A stretch of DNA of 64,000 nt from Aliikangiella coralliicola (lineage in GTDB: Bacteria > Pseudomonadota > Gammaproteobacteria > Enterobacterales > Kangiellaceae): NCBI RefSeq assembly GCF_007004725.1, contig NZ_ML660163.1, forward strand, positions 390,915-454,914, read 5' to 3'. This document shows, in pieces, positions 34,704 to 43,810 of this stretch; the stretch's first letter is position 1; every line of letters starts with the position of its first letter. The notes below the pieces were generated by a model that saw only the letters and a program-made list of their open reading frames with translations, did not search any database and was not told the origin of the DNA. The position numbers were made by a program, and so were the translations under genes.

Positions 34704-36815
34704 TTAATTAAATGTAATACTCCAACTATCAATGGTTCCGGTATCAATCCGAGCCAGATCTCTCACTCGTAAACTCCATTGACCATTTGCGGCTTTGTTA
34801 CCCACGTTAACCACATAGGTTTCATTGATATTATTAGCTGACCCACCTGTGCGGTTATGCACGTTGTAAACTGTGCCGTCTGGATGAATAACATCGACAA
34901 CCAAATCGCCTTTGTAAGTGTGAGTGATGTTCACTTTAACACTGACGTTACCCGAATTACCGGTACGAGTTGAATCGATCGGGCTGGATATTCCAGTGCT
35001 GTTATTGTCTGGAATGTTGTAACTTGTGTTATTTTCGAAGGTGTCACTCGGCGGTGGCGGTGGAGGCGGATCACCGTCAAAGGTCACGGTGTAATCTTCC
35101 ACTTCACCATAGTTAAATGTTCCACATGCAGAGGGCGCGGTATTGTAGCGCATCACTATTCGCATCCTGGTGCTACCGGTAGCCGACGCAGGAACAGTAA
35201 TTGTTCCGCTAACTGCAGAGCTGGAAGCGCTGCCAGAGTCGAAAACTTCTTCGCCCGCATCAAATGTGCTATTACCGTTAAAGTCTATCCAGGCTTTCCA
35301 ATACTCGTTGTAGCTTTGACCGCTAAATGAAGGAGTAAACTGAACTGAATTGTCACCGAGCTGAAGCGGAATTATCTGGCTGGTGAAATCGCTATACTTG
35401 GAACTCGCTGACGGATTGCTAAAGCTTCCGACCGTTACATTGCTAATCCACTCTTCTGACGCGTTATTTCCACTGGCTGCACAATATTCTGCAGGCGGCG
35501 GTGGTGGCGGATTCCCTCCACCAATGGCATCCCAATCAGGTTTCACTATAAATAGGCCGCCCCCGATATCACTCGTGACAATATTGCCGCTGGCAAAATA
35601 AGGGTAGTTACTCCAAGTGCCTGAGAATTGCGCTGAATTTGAACCTGGAATCGTGTCAAAATAGGCCACTTCGCTCATATTTCCATTCGCAATATCGTCA
35701 GTTTTCATTATCCGCAAGCCAGCGCGATAATTAGATTCGATCACGTAGTTATTCAGAGTGTAAAGATTGTGGTCAACTGCTTTAGTCGGACCAACAAAGC
35801 GGCCAATTTCCGATGGATTATCAAGATCGGTGACATTCCAGATGTAAGAGGTTGTATTAATACTTAAGCCTTGCTCATCCAGCTCATCATTCATTATTAG
35901 CGTTGTATGTGAATCATTGAGAAACCATCCCTGATGGGTATAACGTGATCCGCTGTAACCGTTTCGAGAAATTTGAACGGGATTGCTTTTGTCGGTCACA
36001 TCAACGATCGTTATGGTATCTTCGTTGTAGCCAATGCAAATTTCGCGTCCCTGATAAGTGACGTCGGGACCTGCGTAATTAACACATTGGGTATCATGAG
36101 TGTATCCATCGGCAGAGAAACATCCGGCAAAAGAAGGTGCTGTCGGCGATGATACATCTACCATATAAAGACCACCGCTACATTGATTGCTGCCCACAAT
36201 ATAGGCGAAACCACTATCTTCATTAATGGCGATGTTATGAGCATTACCAAATCCATTAAAATGGGCAGTTTCGGTTAAAGTTGAGTTAGGTGGCATGTTG
36301 CGCAAAGTTCTTAAGTCAAAAACCTGCAATCCATGAGTGGAATTACCACTACCGTCGGCAACGATAAAGGCATGGTCATTATTGACTTTTATGTCACGCC
36401 AGCTAGACGAGCCATTATTGTGAGAGGCTAAAAATCCAATGTGAACCGGGTTAACTGGATCGGAGACATCAACGAACGCAGTTCCGTGAGTTCTGCCGAC
36501 AATGGCGATTTCCTTACCCGTTGATGGATCAGTCCATCCCCAGATATCGTTCAGATTTTGTGTTCCGCCGCCCATTTGAGCCTTGGGTAAAAATGCCTGT
36601 AAATCGACATTGTGACATGGATAGCCATTAGCCGAACCGTTAACACATTGATTGGAGAGAATGCCTGTCAGCATTCTTATTTGTGCAGCAGAAAGACCTT
36701 CGTAGCTGTTGTCATATTCAAAATTATCTTTGTACATCGGGCTATGACTCCAGCTCAGCGAACACCAAACGGCGCTGAACGAAAGCAAAGCCATTACTAT
36801 GGATTTAAGTTTCAT
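34704..36815 (-). CDS. Secreted choice-of-anchor B protein with GEVED and P-domain
   Basis: 703 aa with a signal peptide (~23 residues). Residues ~45-440 are a choice-of-anchor B propeller with LVIVD-type repeats (AFVDVSDPVNPVHIGFL, GLYMVDVSSPTAPSFAG, TIVDVTDKSNPVQIS). A Pro-run links to a GEVED beta domain (~450-590; WKAWIDFNGNSTFDAGEEV, GEVEDYTVTF). A second Pro-run leads to a proprotein-convertase P-domain (~600-703; ITHTYKGDLVVDVIHPDGT, WSLRVRDLARIDTGTIDSWS). GEVED and P-domains are common on secreted metalloprotease precursors but no peptidase domain is here. It is probably a surface or secreted structural protein, and expression is monocistronic. Confidence 0.82.
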   Translation of the reverse strand: MKLKSIVMALLSFSAVWCSLSWSHSPMYKDNFEYDNSYEGLSAAQIRMLTGILSNQCVNGSANGYPCHNVDLQAFLPKAQMGGGTQNLNDIWGWTDPSTGKEIAIVGRTHGTAFVDVSDPVNPVHIGFLASHNNGSSSWRDIKVNNDHAFIVADGSGNSTHGLQVFDLRTLRNMPPNSTLTETAHFNGFGNAHNIAINEDSGFAYIVGSNQCSGGLYMVDVSSPTAPSFAGCFSADGYTHDTQCVNYAGPDVTYQGREICIGYNEDTITIVDVTDKSNPVQISRNGYSGSRYTHQGWFLNDSHTTLIMNDELDEQGLSINTTSYIWNVTDLDNPSEIGRFVGPTKAVDHNLYTLNNYVIESNYRAGLRIMKTDDIANGNMSEVAYFDTIPGSNSAQFSGTWSNYPYFASGNIVTSDIGGGLFIVKPDWDAIGGGNPPPPPPAEYCAASGNNASEEWISNVTVGSFSNPSASSKYSDFTSQIIPLQLGDNSVQFTPSFSGQSYNEYWKAWIDFNGNSTFDAGEEVFDSGSASSSAVSGTITVPASATGSTRMRIVMRYNTAPSACGTFNYGEVEDYTVTFDGDPPPPPPPSDTFENNTSYNIPDNNSTGISSPIDSTRTGNSGNVSVKVNITHTYKGDLVVDVIHPDGTVYNVHNRTGGSANNINETYVVNVGNKAANGQWSLRVRDLARIDTGTIDSWSITFN

Positions 36816-36854
36816 GATTTTGATCCTATCGACTTGTTACTGTGTTTTTATATT

Positions 36855-36948
36855 TATTAACGCGACACGACAGGAGGAAGTAACGTCTTAACTTAACGAT
36901 TTTAAATTTACGCGCAGTATCAATATCTGATTTCTGTTCGCGTTAATA
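36855..36948. repeat. 94-bp segment bounded by 11-bp perfect inverted repeats
   Basis: TATTAACGCGA and TCGCGTTAATA with 72 nt between them. The size would fit a very small MITE-like element or a long-range RNA stem; no target duplication was identified. Confidence 0.35.
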
Positions 36949-37522
36949 TAAAAAAACGACACAAAGCAAGAGCTACGCGCCTGACCTCCAAGACAGCGAT
37001 AGATTTTTATCAACTGAATACAACTGCTATTCTTTTCAATTGGTAGGCAAATAAACTTCGAATTGGTCCTATATTTCATTTTTTTAGTGGAAGTTTTTTT
37101 GCGGTGAGTTTTTAACGAGTGAATAGACCCAAACTCAGCCTGCGAATAACTGTAGATGTAGCCCGGTTTAGTTGCAATCGCTATTATCACAAAAAATGAA
37201 TTTTTATGAGATAATATCTCAAAATATTTTTGACAGAATTAATTGAACTATGTTAATTAATTTTGTTAACTGTCTTGCAAGCTTGTCAGCTAATCAACTA
37301 GACAACTTTAAGTATTTTTCAATTCAATTTAATCAGTTTATTTTTACAGATTAAATTAAAAATCACGCAAGCTTAAAAACCTTCTCTAAAGTTATCTCAA
37401 TAAAAAATATTCGCTTAGTCAAACTCGCTAACCAATCACGACCTGAAGTTCGATTGCGATTTAAGCTGGTCGGCATTCAGCAAATGTGCACCCGGTAAAA
37501 TCAGCACTAGTAGGTACCAAAC

Positions 37523-37558
37523 AATTTTATCTTTAAACATAATTTTATCTTTAAACAT
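37523..37558. repeat. Exact 18-nt tandem duplication
   Basis: AATTTTATCTTTAAACAT occurs twice, head to tail, in the AT-rich gap before the transglutaminase-like gene. Confidence 0.9.
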
Positions 37559-38129
37559 AATTTTTAGCCGCTTAATAAAAGCTAGTACAACATGCGATCA
37601 AACTTTGAACTACCCACTTCATTTTCTCGTTTTTAAAAATTTACCGAAGCGTGCAAACGAGAACAACAAGCATTTCACTTATTTTTCAAAAAACAAAACT
37701 CTTTGTAAAAAAAGTAAATTCAATCGACTCCGTCTATTTTACAACCACAAGCTCAACCAATAAAAAAACAATTTAATGCAGCACCATATTTCACTTACAA
37801 CATAAATCATCTCATTAAAAATATAAAAAGAGCATCACCTAAATATTTTTATTTCATTTAGTTATTCTTATTAAAATAAATCAAAAAAACACTCACAAAT
37901 AATTGTATTTAAAAAAACCATCGATAAAATACGCGACGCTTATTAACCAGCTCGTTTTATTTTTTAGAGAAACCAATAAGCAGCGCTTAATTACCGGTAA
38001 TTATTTTTTGTTTTAAATTTAACCAGACTTATCATTCAATTATTTTTTGAAACTTAATTTTTTAGGTTTCAGTAAAATTAGAATTTAATTTTTTTTCAAT
38101 TCAACTTATCTCGACCTAAAGGAACGAAG

Positions 38130-39911
38130 ATGAAAAAATTAAGCTTACTTGCTATTGCAATTGTTAGTGGTCAATCTTTAGCTACCGAACAATCATCAAT
38201 AGCCGACTTTATGAATCGATTTCATGAAGATCCTGCAACAGCAATGAAAATATTACCTGAACATGATAATCCCAATGTAATATTTAATGAGAAAGAAATT
38301 TCTTCCCGAGACTACGTATCAATTAAAGCGGCTGAGCGAAATGGTGTAATTAGTAATCAGGTGACTGCTCGCTCGGCCATTGTTACCTCGTCAGATAACC
38401 CTGCTCGGCTAGTCGATAGCGGCAATAATGTGATTACCAATTTATTTGAAATTACTGAGAATATTCCATCGAAATATCATCTTGACACTCAACCCTGGTC
38501 AGATACTTATTGGCCTTTATATTCAGGTGCATTGGCTTATCGATATGGCGATCAAGATCTTCATCGAAGCAATCCAAGAACGTGGAAAGATTACTCCAAC
38601 TTTTCACATATAACAAAACCGGTCACATCTTACGAATTGCACGAACGTTATCGATTATCTCCCGCGGAAAAATATGATTTACTTGTTGGTGATGCTGATT
38701 TCACTTTCTCCAAAAAAAATTGGCAGCAGGGCGAACGATATTATAACAACAGTGGCCACGTTGAACGCTGGATGGGATTGTGTCACGGATGGGCTCCCGC
38801 TGCTTATATGCTAGACCGACCAACAAAAACGCTCACGCTAAAAGATCCAGATAATCAGGACATTGTTTTTTACCCATCGGATATCAAAGCACTTGGTACT
38901 TCGTTATGGGCAGAAACCCGTTTCAATACAAAATTCATCGGAGGTCGTTGTAACATAAAAAATCCTGAAGAAAACGAAAATGGTCGAATTCTGGATCAGA
39001 ACTGTTTTGATAACAATCCGGGAAGCTGGCATATATCGGTGCTGAACCAATTAGGAAAAAACCACCGTAGTTTAATTATGGATGCGACCTACGATTATCA
39101 AGTTTGGAATCAGCCGATCCTGAGCTACAAAATCACTTACTTTAACCCTGAAACCAATCAGATAATTAGCGATCCGAAAAATCAATTACTACCAATCAGC
39201 GATTATCAAAAAGATAAATTTTCTGAATTTCGAAGCCATGAAGCGACTCATATTATTGGCGTCAAAATGGATGTTCAGTATATGGTGGAAACATCGCCAA
39301 CTCACAGAACTTCTGACACAGCTAACTATGATGGAATCAGTCGTGTGAGCTACCATTATGATCTCGAGCTGAATGAAAATGGAAAGATAATCGGTGGTGA
39401 ATGGTACAACCAAGCTCACCCTGATTTTCTCTGGACTCCAGCGAAAAACGCCGTGGCTCAATCCTACTATGATGTCAATGACTCAAAATGGGATGTCACT
39501 CAGCCTATTCCTGTTGAGTGGCGCTCGCAGGCGAAACGCGCGTCATATTATTCACAACCCATGACAACATTAGTTAATCAGTTGTTCGCTCATTCATCTG
39601 CGGGCACACTCGGCGGCTCACTGGAAAAAAGTAATCTTTCAGGTGAAAAAGGCGAGTGGCGATATTATTCCGTTGATATTCCTGCCGGTACTGCCAACCT
39701 GACAGTAAAAATAAACGGCGGTAGCGGAGACGCTGATCTTTACGTCCGTAAAAATCAACAACCGACTGAAGGTAGTTATGATTGTCGTCCATGGATAAAT
39801 GGAAATGTTGAGTCTTGCGAATTTAATCAACCCGAAACGACAACATGGCATATCGGCGTTAAGGCTTACTCTGATTATGAAAGCGTTAAGCTAAGAGCAA
39901 CCTGGCAGTAA
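38130..39911 (+). CDS. Secreted transglutaminase-elicitor-family protein with PPC domain
   Basis: 593 aa with a signal peptide (~19 residues). The central domain carries VERWMGLCHGWAPAAYMLDRP (core WMGLCHGWAPAA, C218-H219), the signature of the M81/TGase-elicitor family known from Phytophthora GP42 and found in some bacteria; SWHISVLNQLGK and SLIMDATYDYQVWNQP (histidine and aspartate candidates) follow. Residues ~500-593 are a bacterial pre-peptidase C-terminal (PPC) domain: YYSVDIPAGTANLTVKINGG, SGDADLYVRKNQQP. Expected activity: calcium-dependent or -independent cross-linking of glutamine and lysine side chains outside the cell. PPC domains usually aid export or folding. AGGAACGAAG ribosome site. 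Family assignment good; activity is inferred. Confidence 0.78.
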   Translation: MKKLSLLAIAIVSGQSLATEQSSIADFMNRFHEDPATAMKILPEHDNPNVIFNEKEISSRDYVSIKAAERNGVISNQVTARSAIVTSSDNPARLVDSGNNVITNLFEITENIPSKYHLDTQPWSDTYWPLYSGALAYRYGDQDLHRSNPRTWKDYSNFSHITKPVTSYELHERYRLSPAEKYDLLVGDADFTFSKKNWQQGERYYNNSGHVERWMGLCHGWAPAAYMLDRPTKTLTLKDPDNQDIVFYPSDIKALGTSLWAETRFNTKFIGGRCNIKNPEENENGRILDQNCFDNNPGSWHISVLNQLGKNHRSLIMDATYDYQVWNQPILSYKITYFNPETNQIISDPKNQLLPISDYQKDKFSEFRSHEATHIIGVKMDVQYMVETSPTHRTSDTANYDGISRVSYHYDLELNENGKIIGGEWYNQAHPDFLWTPAKNAVAQSYYDVNDSKWDVTQPIPVEWRSQAKRASYYSQPMTTLVNQLFAHSSAGTLGGSLEKSNLSGEKGEWRYYSVDIPAGTANLTVKINGGSGDADLYVRKNQQPTEGSYDCRPWINGNVESCEFNQPETTTWHIGVKAYSDYESVKLRATWQ

Positions 39912-39957
39912 AAGTGCTAGAACGGTTTATTTAAAACTGACTAGTCACATTGCCGGG

Positions 39958-39991
39958 CCTGGTAGTTGAAGTTTTTAACTCGACTGCCAGG
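39958..39991 (+). terminator. Hairpin terminator after the transglutaminase-like gene
   Basis: CCTGGTAGTTGA pairs with TCGACTGCCAGG (12 bp with two G-U pairs as RNA), loop 10 nt, then TCTTCTATTTT. Confidence 0.7.
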
Positions 39992-40206
39992 TCTTCTATT
40001 TTGGTTTATTTGTTGGTTTAAAAAACTAAAAATTAGTTCGCAACTCAGTGAGATTCGAGCTGATTTTTTCACGATAGAAAATACAAAATACTGTAAGCCC
40101 AACATTTATTTTTATATATGAAATTGAGATATAAAATAAGTTTACTGGCAGAGTGTTGAATAGCTGCTATATTTTCTTCGACAGATAATATAAATGGAAG
40201 GATATT

Positions 40207-41892
40207 ATGAACAAATTACCACGCCTCAAAGCCGGACTGTTTATCGGCATCTGTATCCTACTGAGTGGCTGCGAAAAGCAAAGTCAACCTGAAAGTAAAA
40301 CCCAAAGCCCGACAAAAAGTAAAATGGTTAATACCTGCACCGGCACTTACCCAAGTTACTGGCAAGATCCAGCCTTCCCGCAAATGTGGCAGGGACAACT
40401 AATTTCCGATGCTCCGCCAAAAGATTGGAAAGGCCCTATTTTTAAACTATCGGATAAGTACCCTCGTCAGCCTGTTGACGATAAAGCCAACCAGCCTTGG
40501 CGAACTTCAAAATTTGATCTCTTGTTTGATCCAAATATCGATAAAGTAACAAAAGATGCATTAGGTAAAGAGTATTCGTGGCTAGTGCTAAGTTACATCA
40601 TGGCGGGTAATACCAACCGACCAGGGCAAACCGACTGGGACATTTGTGAAAATCCGATTCGCCCCTGGTTTCACATTCCTTTTCAAACTTACGATGCAAT
40701 GAGCGGTCGAGAATTTACCCATGGATTAACTCGTGAGGCCCCGGTCACTTACTCTATCAAAGGGAGCGAGACACTCGATAAATCGACTATGTGGGCTGTT
40801 GGCGTTTACAATGCTACTGCCGCTTATACCCTGGGTGAAGTCTGGCAAACCGATGGAACCGCAAGAGTGCCGGTTTCAGATATGGCGTTTAAAGATGGGG
40901 CTGTGATAGGTAAACCTCTGTTTAATACTTCCAGCCCCGAAAAACTTCCGGTGCTGGCAAATATGCCGACCTGGAATGCCAATATTTCCGATCCTGCTTT
41001 TTGTAGTTGTACGCCTTCACCAGGCTCAAGCGAATGCACTTTGGTTGAAGAAAGCCAGCAATGCCCCCGTAGTACAACGAAGTGGGGCGACGTTCGACTG
41101 CTGCAGTTTGACTTTGCGGTAAAAGACAATCGCGCACCTGGCACTCAATGGGTTTACGGCACTTTTGTTGCCGATGGACAGCGTAAAGCTCACATTAAAG
41201 ATCCCTGGCAACGAATTAGTTTGTTAGGCGTAATGTGGGGTAATGACACGCCACCGAAAGGCCAGCTGGCTTACAATTATCCTGAAGATCCACGCAAAAA
41301 TGGCTTTGCTGAAGAAGTCATTGTTTGGGATACCGTCGACGAACTGAATCGATACGGTGGTAGCGATCCAACAAAGTGGATGGGACATTTGGGCTGTAAC
41401 AATCGCCTGGATGGACCGGCAGACGATGCTAATAGTTCTTGCATGTCCTGCCACGGCAGCGCATCTGTTCCCGATGAAAATATTGTCACTCCGCCGTTAT
41501 TATCTCAATTTTTATCACCACTAACATTCCAGTGTGTCACACCTGATGCCAACGATCCAAACAAAGGACACGATAGAAGCGGTCGACCTGCAACGGTTAA
41601 TGATAAAATCAGCTTTGCTGCAATGGACTCCATTTATTTTGCAAATGTCCCCGCAGGAAAACCGTTTAACATGGTCACCGACAACACAGATGGACAGCCC
41701 ACTAATGTGATGGGAGCCGGCGTGCCAAGTTATGCCCACTCAGCGCGAAAAGATTGGATTTCATTAGATTATTCTTTGCAAATGTCAATTTCACTGACCC
41801 AGTGGATGCAATGGCAGCAACACAAAAAAATTGCAGCACCCAAACGCGTACATGCCTTTGAAATAAGGCGTAACAAGAAACTAAAACCTTGA
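40207..41892 (+). CDS. Mono-heme cytochrome c lipoprotein
   Basis: 561 aa. The lipobox LLSGC places a lipidated cysteine near residue 22; the mature end (CEKQSQPES) is charged and disordered. A single c-heme site CMSCH (C412-H416) lies in an otherwise unrecognised ~480-residue globular part with several extra cysteines (CSCTP, CTLVEESQQC). Tryptophan/proline-rich blocks (PPKDWKGPIFKLSDKYPRQP) resemble exported quinoprotein- or cytochrome-associated proteins, but I cannot name the family. It is followed by a multicopper oxidase lipoprotein gene in the same direction with only a terminator between. Likely role: electron transfer at the outer face of the envelope, perhaps to or from that oxidase. 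Confidence 0.68.
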   Translation: MNKLPRLKAGLFIGICILLSGCEKQSQPESKTQSPTKSKMVNTCTGTYPSYWQDPAFPQMWQGQLISDAPPKDWKGPIFKLSDKYPRQPVDDKANQPWRTSKFDLLFDPNIDKVTKDALGKEYSWLVLSYIMAGNTNRPGQTDWDICENPIRPWFHIPFQTYDAMSGREFTHGLTREAPVTYSIKGSETLDKSTMWAVGVYNATAAYTLGEVWQTDGTARVPVSDMAFKDGAVIGKPLFNTSSPEKLPVLANMPTWNANISDPAFCSCTPSPGSSECTLVEESQQCPRSTTKWGDVRLLQFDFAVKDNRAPGTQWVYGTFVADGQRKAHIKDPWQRISLLGVMWGNDTPPKGQLAYNYPEDPRKNGFAEEVIVWDTVDELNRYGGSDPTKWMGHLGCNNRLDGPADDANSSCMSCHGSASVPDENIVTPPLLSQFLSPLTFQCVTPDANDPNKGHDRSGRPATVNDKISFAAMDSIYFANVPAGKPFNMVTDNTDGQPTNVMGAGVPSYAHSARKDWISLDYSLQMSISLTQWMQWQQHKKIAAPKRVHAFEIRRNKKLKP

Positions 41893-41899
41893 ACAAAGC

Positions 41900-41932
41900 A
41901 AAGACTCCACTAACTAGCAGGAGTCTTTTTTA
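41900..41932 (+). terminator. Rho-independent terminator between the cytochrome and oxidase genes
   Basis: AAGACTCC and GGAGTCTT, 11-nt loop, then TTTTTATTATT. The oxidase gene starts 41 nt later, so read-through or a promoter within the terminator is needed for its expression. Confidence 0.85.
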
Positions 41933-41973
41933 TTATTCAAAGGTGCCTTAATTTTTTCCTAGAGGGAAATAGA

Positions 41974-43665
41974 ATGAACATTCTTAAGCAATGTTTTATT
42001 TTTGGTTTGCTCACCTACGCTGTAGTCGCTTGTAGCAAAACTGCTGAAGAAAATAAGACTAGAACAGTTAAAAAAGGCTGCGAGTATAAACCGGTTAACC
42101 TCGATAAATATGGCTATAAGCCATTTGAAGAAGCGACGATTATCCGCTCGAAAAACGGCAAGTTGAGCACTACTTTGGAAGTCGCATTGACTGAAAGAAA
42201 TATTGCCGGTTGTGATACGACTTTACGAAATTATAATGGAGAACTTGTTGGACCCACATTGCGATTAAATCCAGGTGATACGCTACTAATCAATCTGAAA
42301 AATAAATTAAAGAAAAACGATATTCCTCCACCTGACGATATTAATATTCCACATAACTTTAACGTGACTAACTTTCACAGCCATGGACTCCACGTTTCCC
42401 CTTCCGGCAATAGTGACAATGTGTTAATCGCAATAAATCCCGGTGTCAACTTCGATATCGAAATTTCGATTCCAGACAATCACCCTACCGGCACTTTTTG
42501 GTATCACGCTCATGTACATGGCTCCACTGCGCTACAGGTTTCAAGTGGAATGGGTGGCGCATTAATTATTGAAGATAGCGAGAGTGACAAAAGTCTGGAC
42601 TCAGTTCCAGAAATCAAAGCAACAAAACAAAAAACATTAATGTTGCAACAAATCAGCTATGACGAACAGGGAGAAATAGAAAACTACGATTGCTTTGGTC
42701 CTGGAACAAAAACGAGTGAAGGATGTAATTGGAGTAAATCTAATCGTCATACAACAATCAACGGCCAATTCGTTCCGACCATGACAATTGAAGAAGGTGA
42801 AGTACAACGCTGGCGATTTATTCATGGCGGCGTTAGAGAAACTATTGATTTAGCAATATCCGGTAACAATGATAAAGCCTGGCCGCTTTATGAAATTGCA
42901 GTTGACGGTTTGTCACTCGGCTACATTAACCGCTGGGAAAGTATTGAAATGCAACCCGGTTATCGGAGCGATATTCTGGTTAAGGCGCCGCAACTAGAAA
43001 GTGGCTTTAAACAACAAACCTACTGGCTTTATGATAAGCCAACCTCGGCCGAGAATGCGTTAAGAGCGACAGATGAAGTACGTCAAGTACTCGCAAAAAT
43101 TATCGTTGTTGCGGGCTCAAAAAATATGCCTTTGCCCTGTGAAAAATTTAATCAACGGGGTCAATGTCCACGCCTGGCAATCACTCGCCCTCATGAAGAT
43201 GTAAAAGATAAAGAGCTAACCGGTAAAGCGCAATTTGTCACTTTCGATATCAGAAAAATGACCTGCCCGGAAGATCCAACAAAATCTTGTACTCCATGTG
43301 ACACTGAAGACAAAACTTGCAAAACGCGCTTTATGATCAATAACCGCCCGTTTAATCCAGTCAACATCAGAAAATTAGAATTAGGTACAGCATCAGAATG
43401 GACGCTTAATTCTGTACTAGCTAATCATCCTTACCACATTCATGTTAATCCTTTTCAATACACCCGAAAAAATCCAGAGGATAAAGATGAAATTATCTGG
43501 CGAGATACCTTACTTGTCAGGCAAAACAATCCAGTAAAAATTCGCAGTCGTTATCAACGATATACCGGCCAGTTTGTGATCCATTGTCATATTCTTGATC
43601 ATGAAGATCAGGGGATGATGCAAATTGTCGAAGTGGAATTGCCAGGTGGAGATGCTCATCACTAA
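41974..43665 (+). CDS. Multicopper oxidase lipoprotein
   Basis: 563 aa. A lipobox (VVAC, near residue 20) is followed by two to three cupredoxin domains. All copper ligands are present: H135-x-H137 in FHSHGLH, H178-A-H180 in YHAHVHG, H485-P-Y-H488-I-H490, and H537-C538-H539…H543…M548 in HCHILDHEDQGMM. T1, T2 and T3 copper centres are therefore expected. A cysteine-rich loop (CPEDPTKSCTPC…CKTRF) at ~430-450 is unusual. Likely role: extracytoplasmic oxidation of metal ions or phenols with O2 reduction. A GAGGGAAA ribosome site. Located just after the cytochrome c lipoprotein; direct electron exchange is possible but unproven. Confidence 0.88.
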   Translation: MNILKQCFIFGLLTYAVVACSKTAEENKTRTVKKGCEYKPVNLDKYGYKPFEEATIIRSKNGKLSTTLEVALTERNIAGCDTTLRNYNGELVGPTLRLNPGDTLLINLKNKLKKNDIPPPDDINIPHNFNVTNFHSHGLHVSPSGNSDNVLIAINPGVNFDIEISIPDNHPTGTFWYHAHVHGSTALQVSSGMGGALIIEDSESDKSLDSVPEIKATKQKTLMLQQISYDEQGEIENYDCFGPGTKTSEGCNWSKSNRHTTINGQFVPTMTIEEGEVQRWRFIHGGVRETIDLAISGNNDKAWPLYEIAVDGLSLGYINRWESIEMQPGYRSDILVKAPQLESGFKQQTYWLYDKPTSAENALRATDEVRQVLAKIIVVAGSKNMPLPCEKFNQRGQCPRLAITRPHEDVKDKELTGKAQFVTFDIRKMTCPEDPTKSCTPCDTEDKTCKTRFMINNRPFNPVNIRKLELGTASEWTLNSVLANHPYHIHVNPFQYTRKNPEDKDEIIWRDTLLVRQNNPVKIRSRYQRYTGQFVIHCHILDHEDQGMMQIVEVELPGGDAHH

Positions 43666-43810
43666 CTTAGCGAATTCAGATAAAACCCAAACGGACTGGC
43701 AACTAAAAGGTGCTTCTAGTCTGACAGTCACCATGAGCTTGCGAACTTCATTGGATGGTGCGTGTTGAGTTGAGAGGAATCGTACCGAATGATACAAAAA
43801 AGTGTAGCAC

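Larger units (their letters stand above)
36816..38129. other. 1.3-kb AT-rich intergenic region
   Basis: No convincing gene. A minus-strand frame at 36888-37190 lacks a ribosome site and any family resemblance. Visible structure: an 11-bp perfect inverted repeat TATTAACGCGA/TCGCGTTAATA at 36855-36865 and 36938-36948; a 15-bp palindrome TGAGATA-A-TATCTCA at 37207-37221; an exact 18-nt tandem duplication at 37523-37558. It must carry promoters for both flanking genes, including a long leader for the transglutaminase-like gene. Confidence 0.6.

Noticed and set aside
36888-37190. 100-codon open frame on the minus strand
   Set aside because: No ribosome site, no signal peptide or domain, unusual amino-acid composition, in an AT-rich gap where such frames occur by chance.
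37230-37258. TTGACA-N17-TTAATT promoter
   Set aside because: In very AT-rich sequence such matches are expected by chance, the -10 is poor, and no gene starts nearby.
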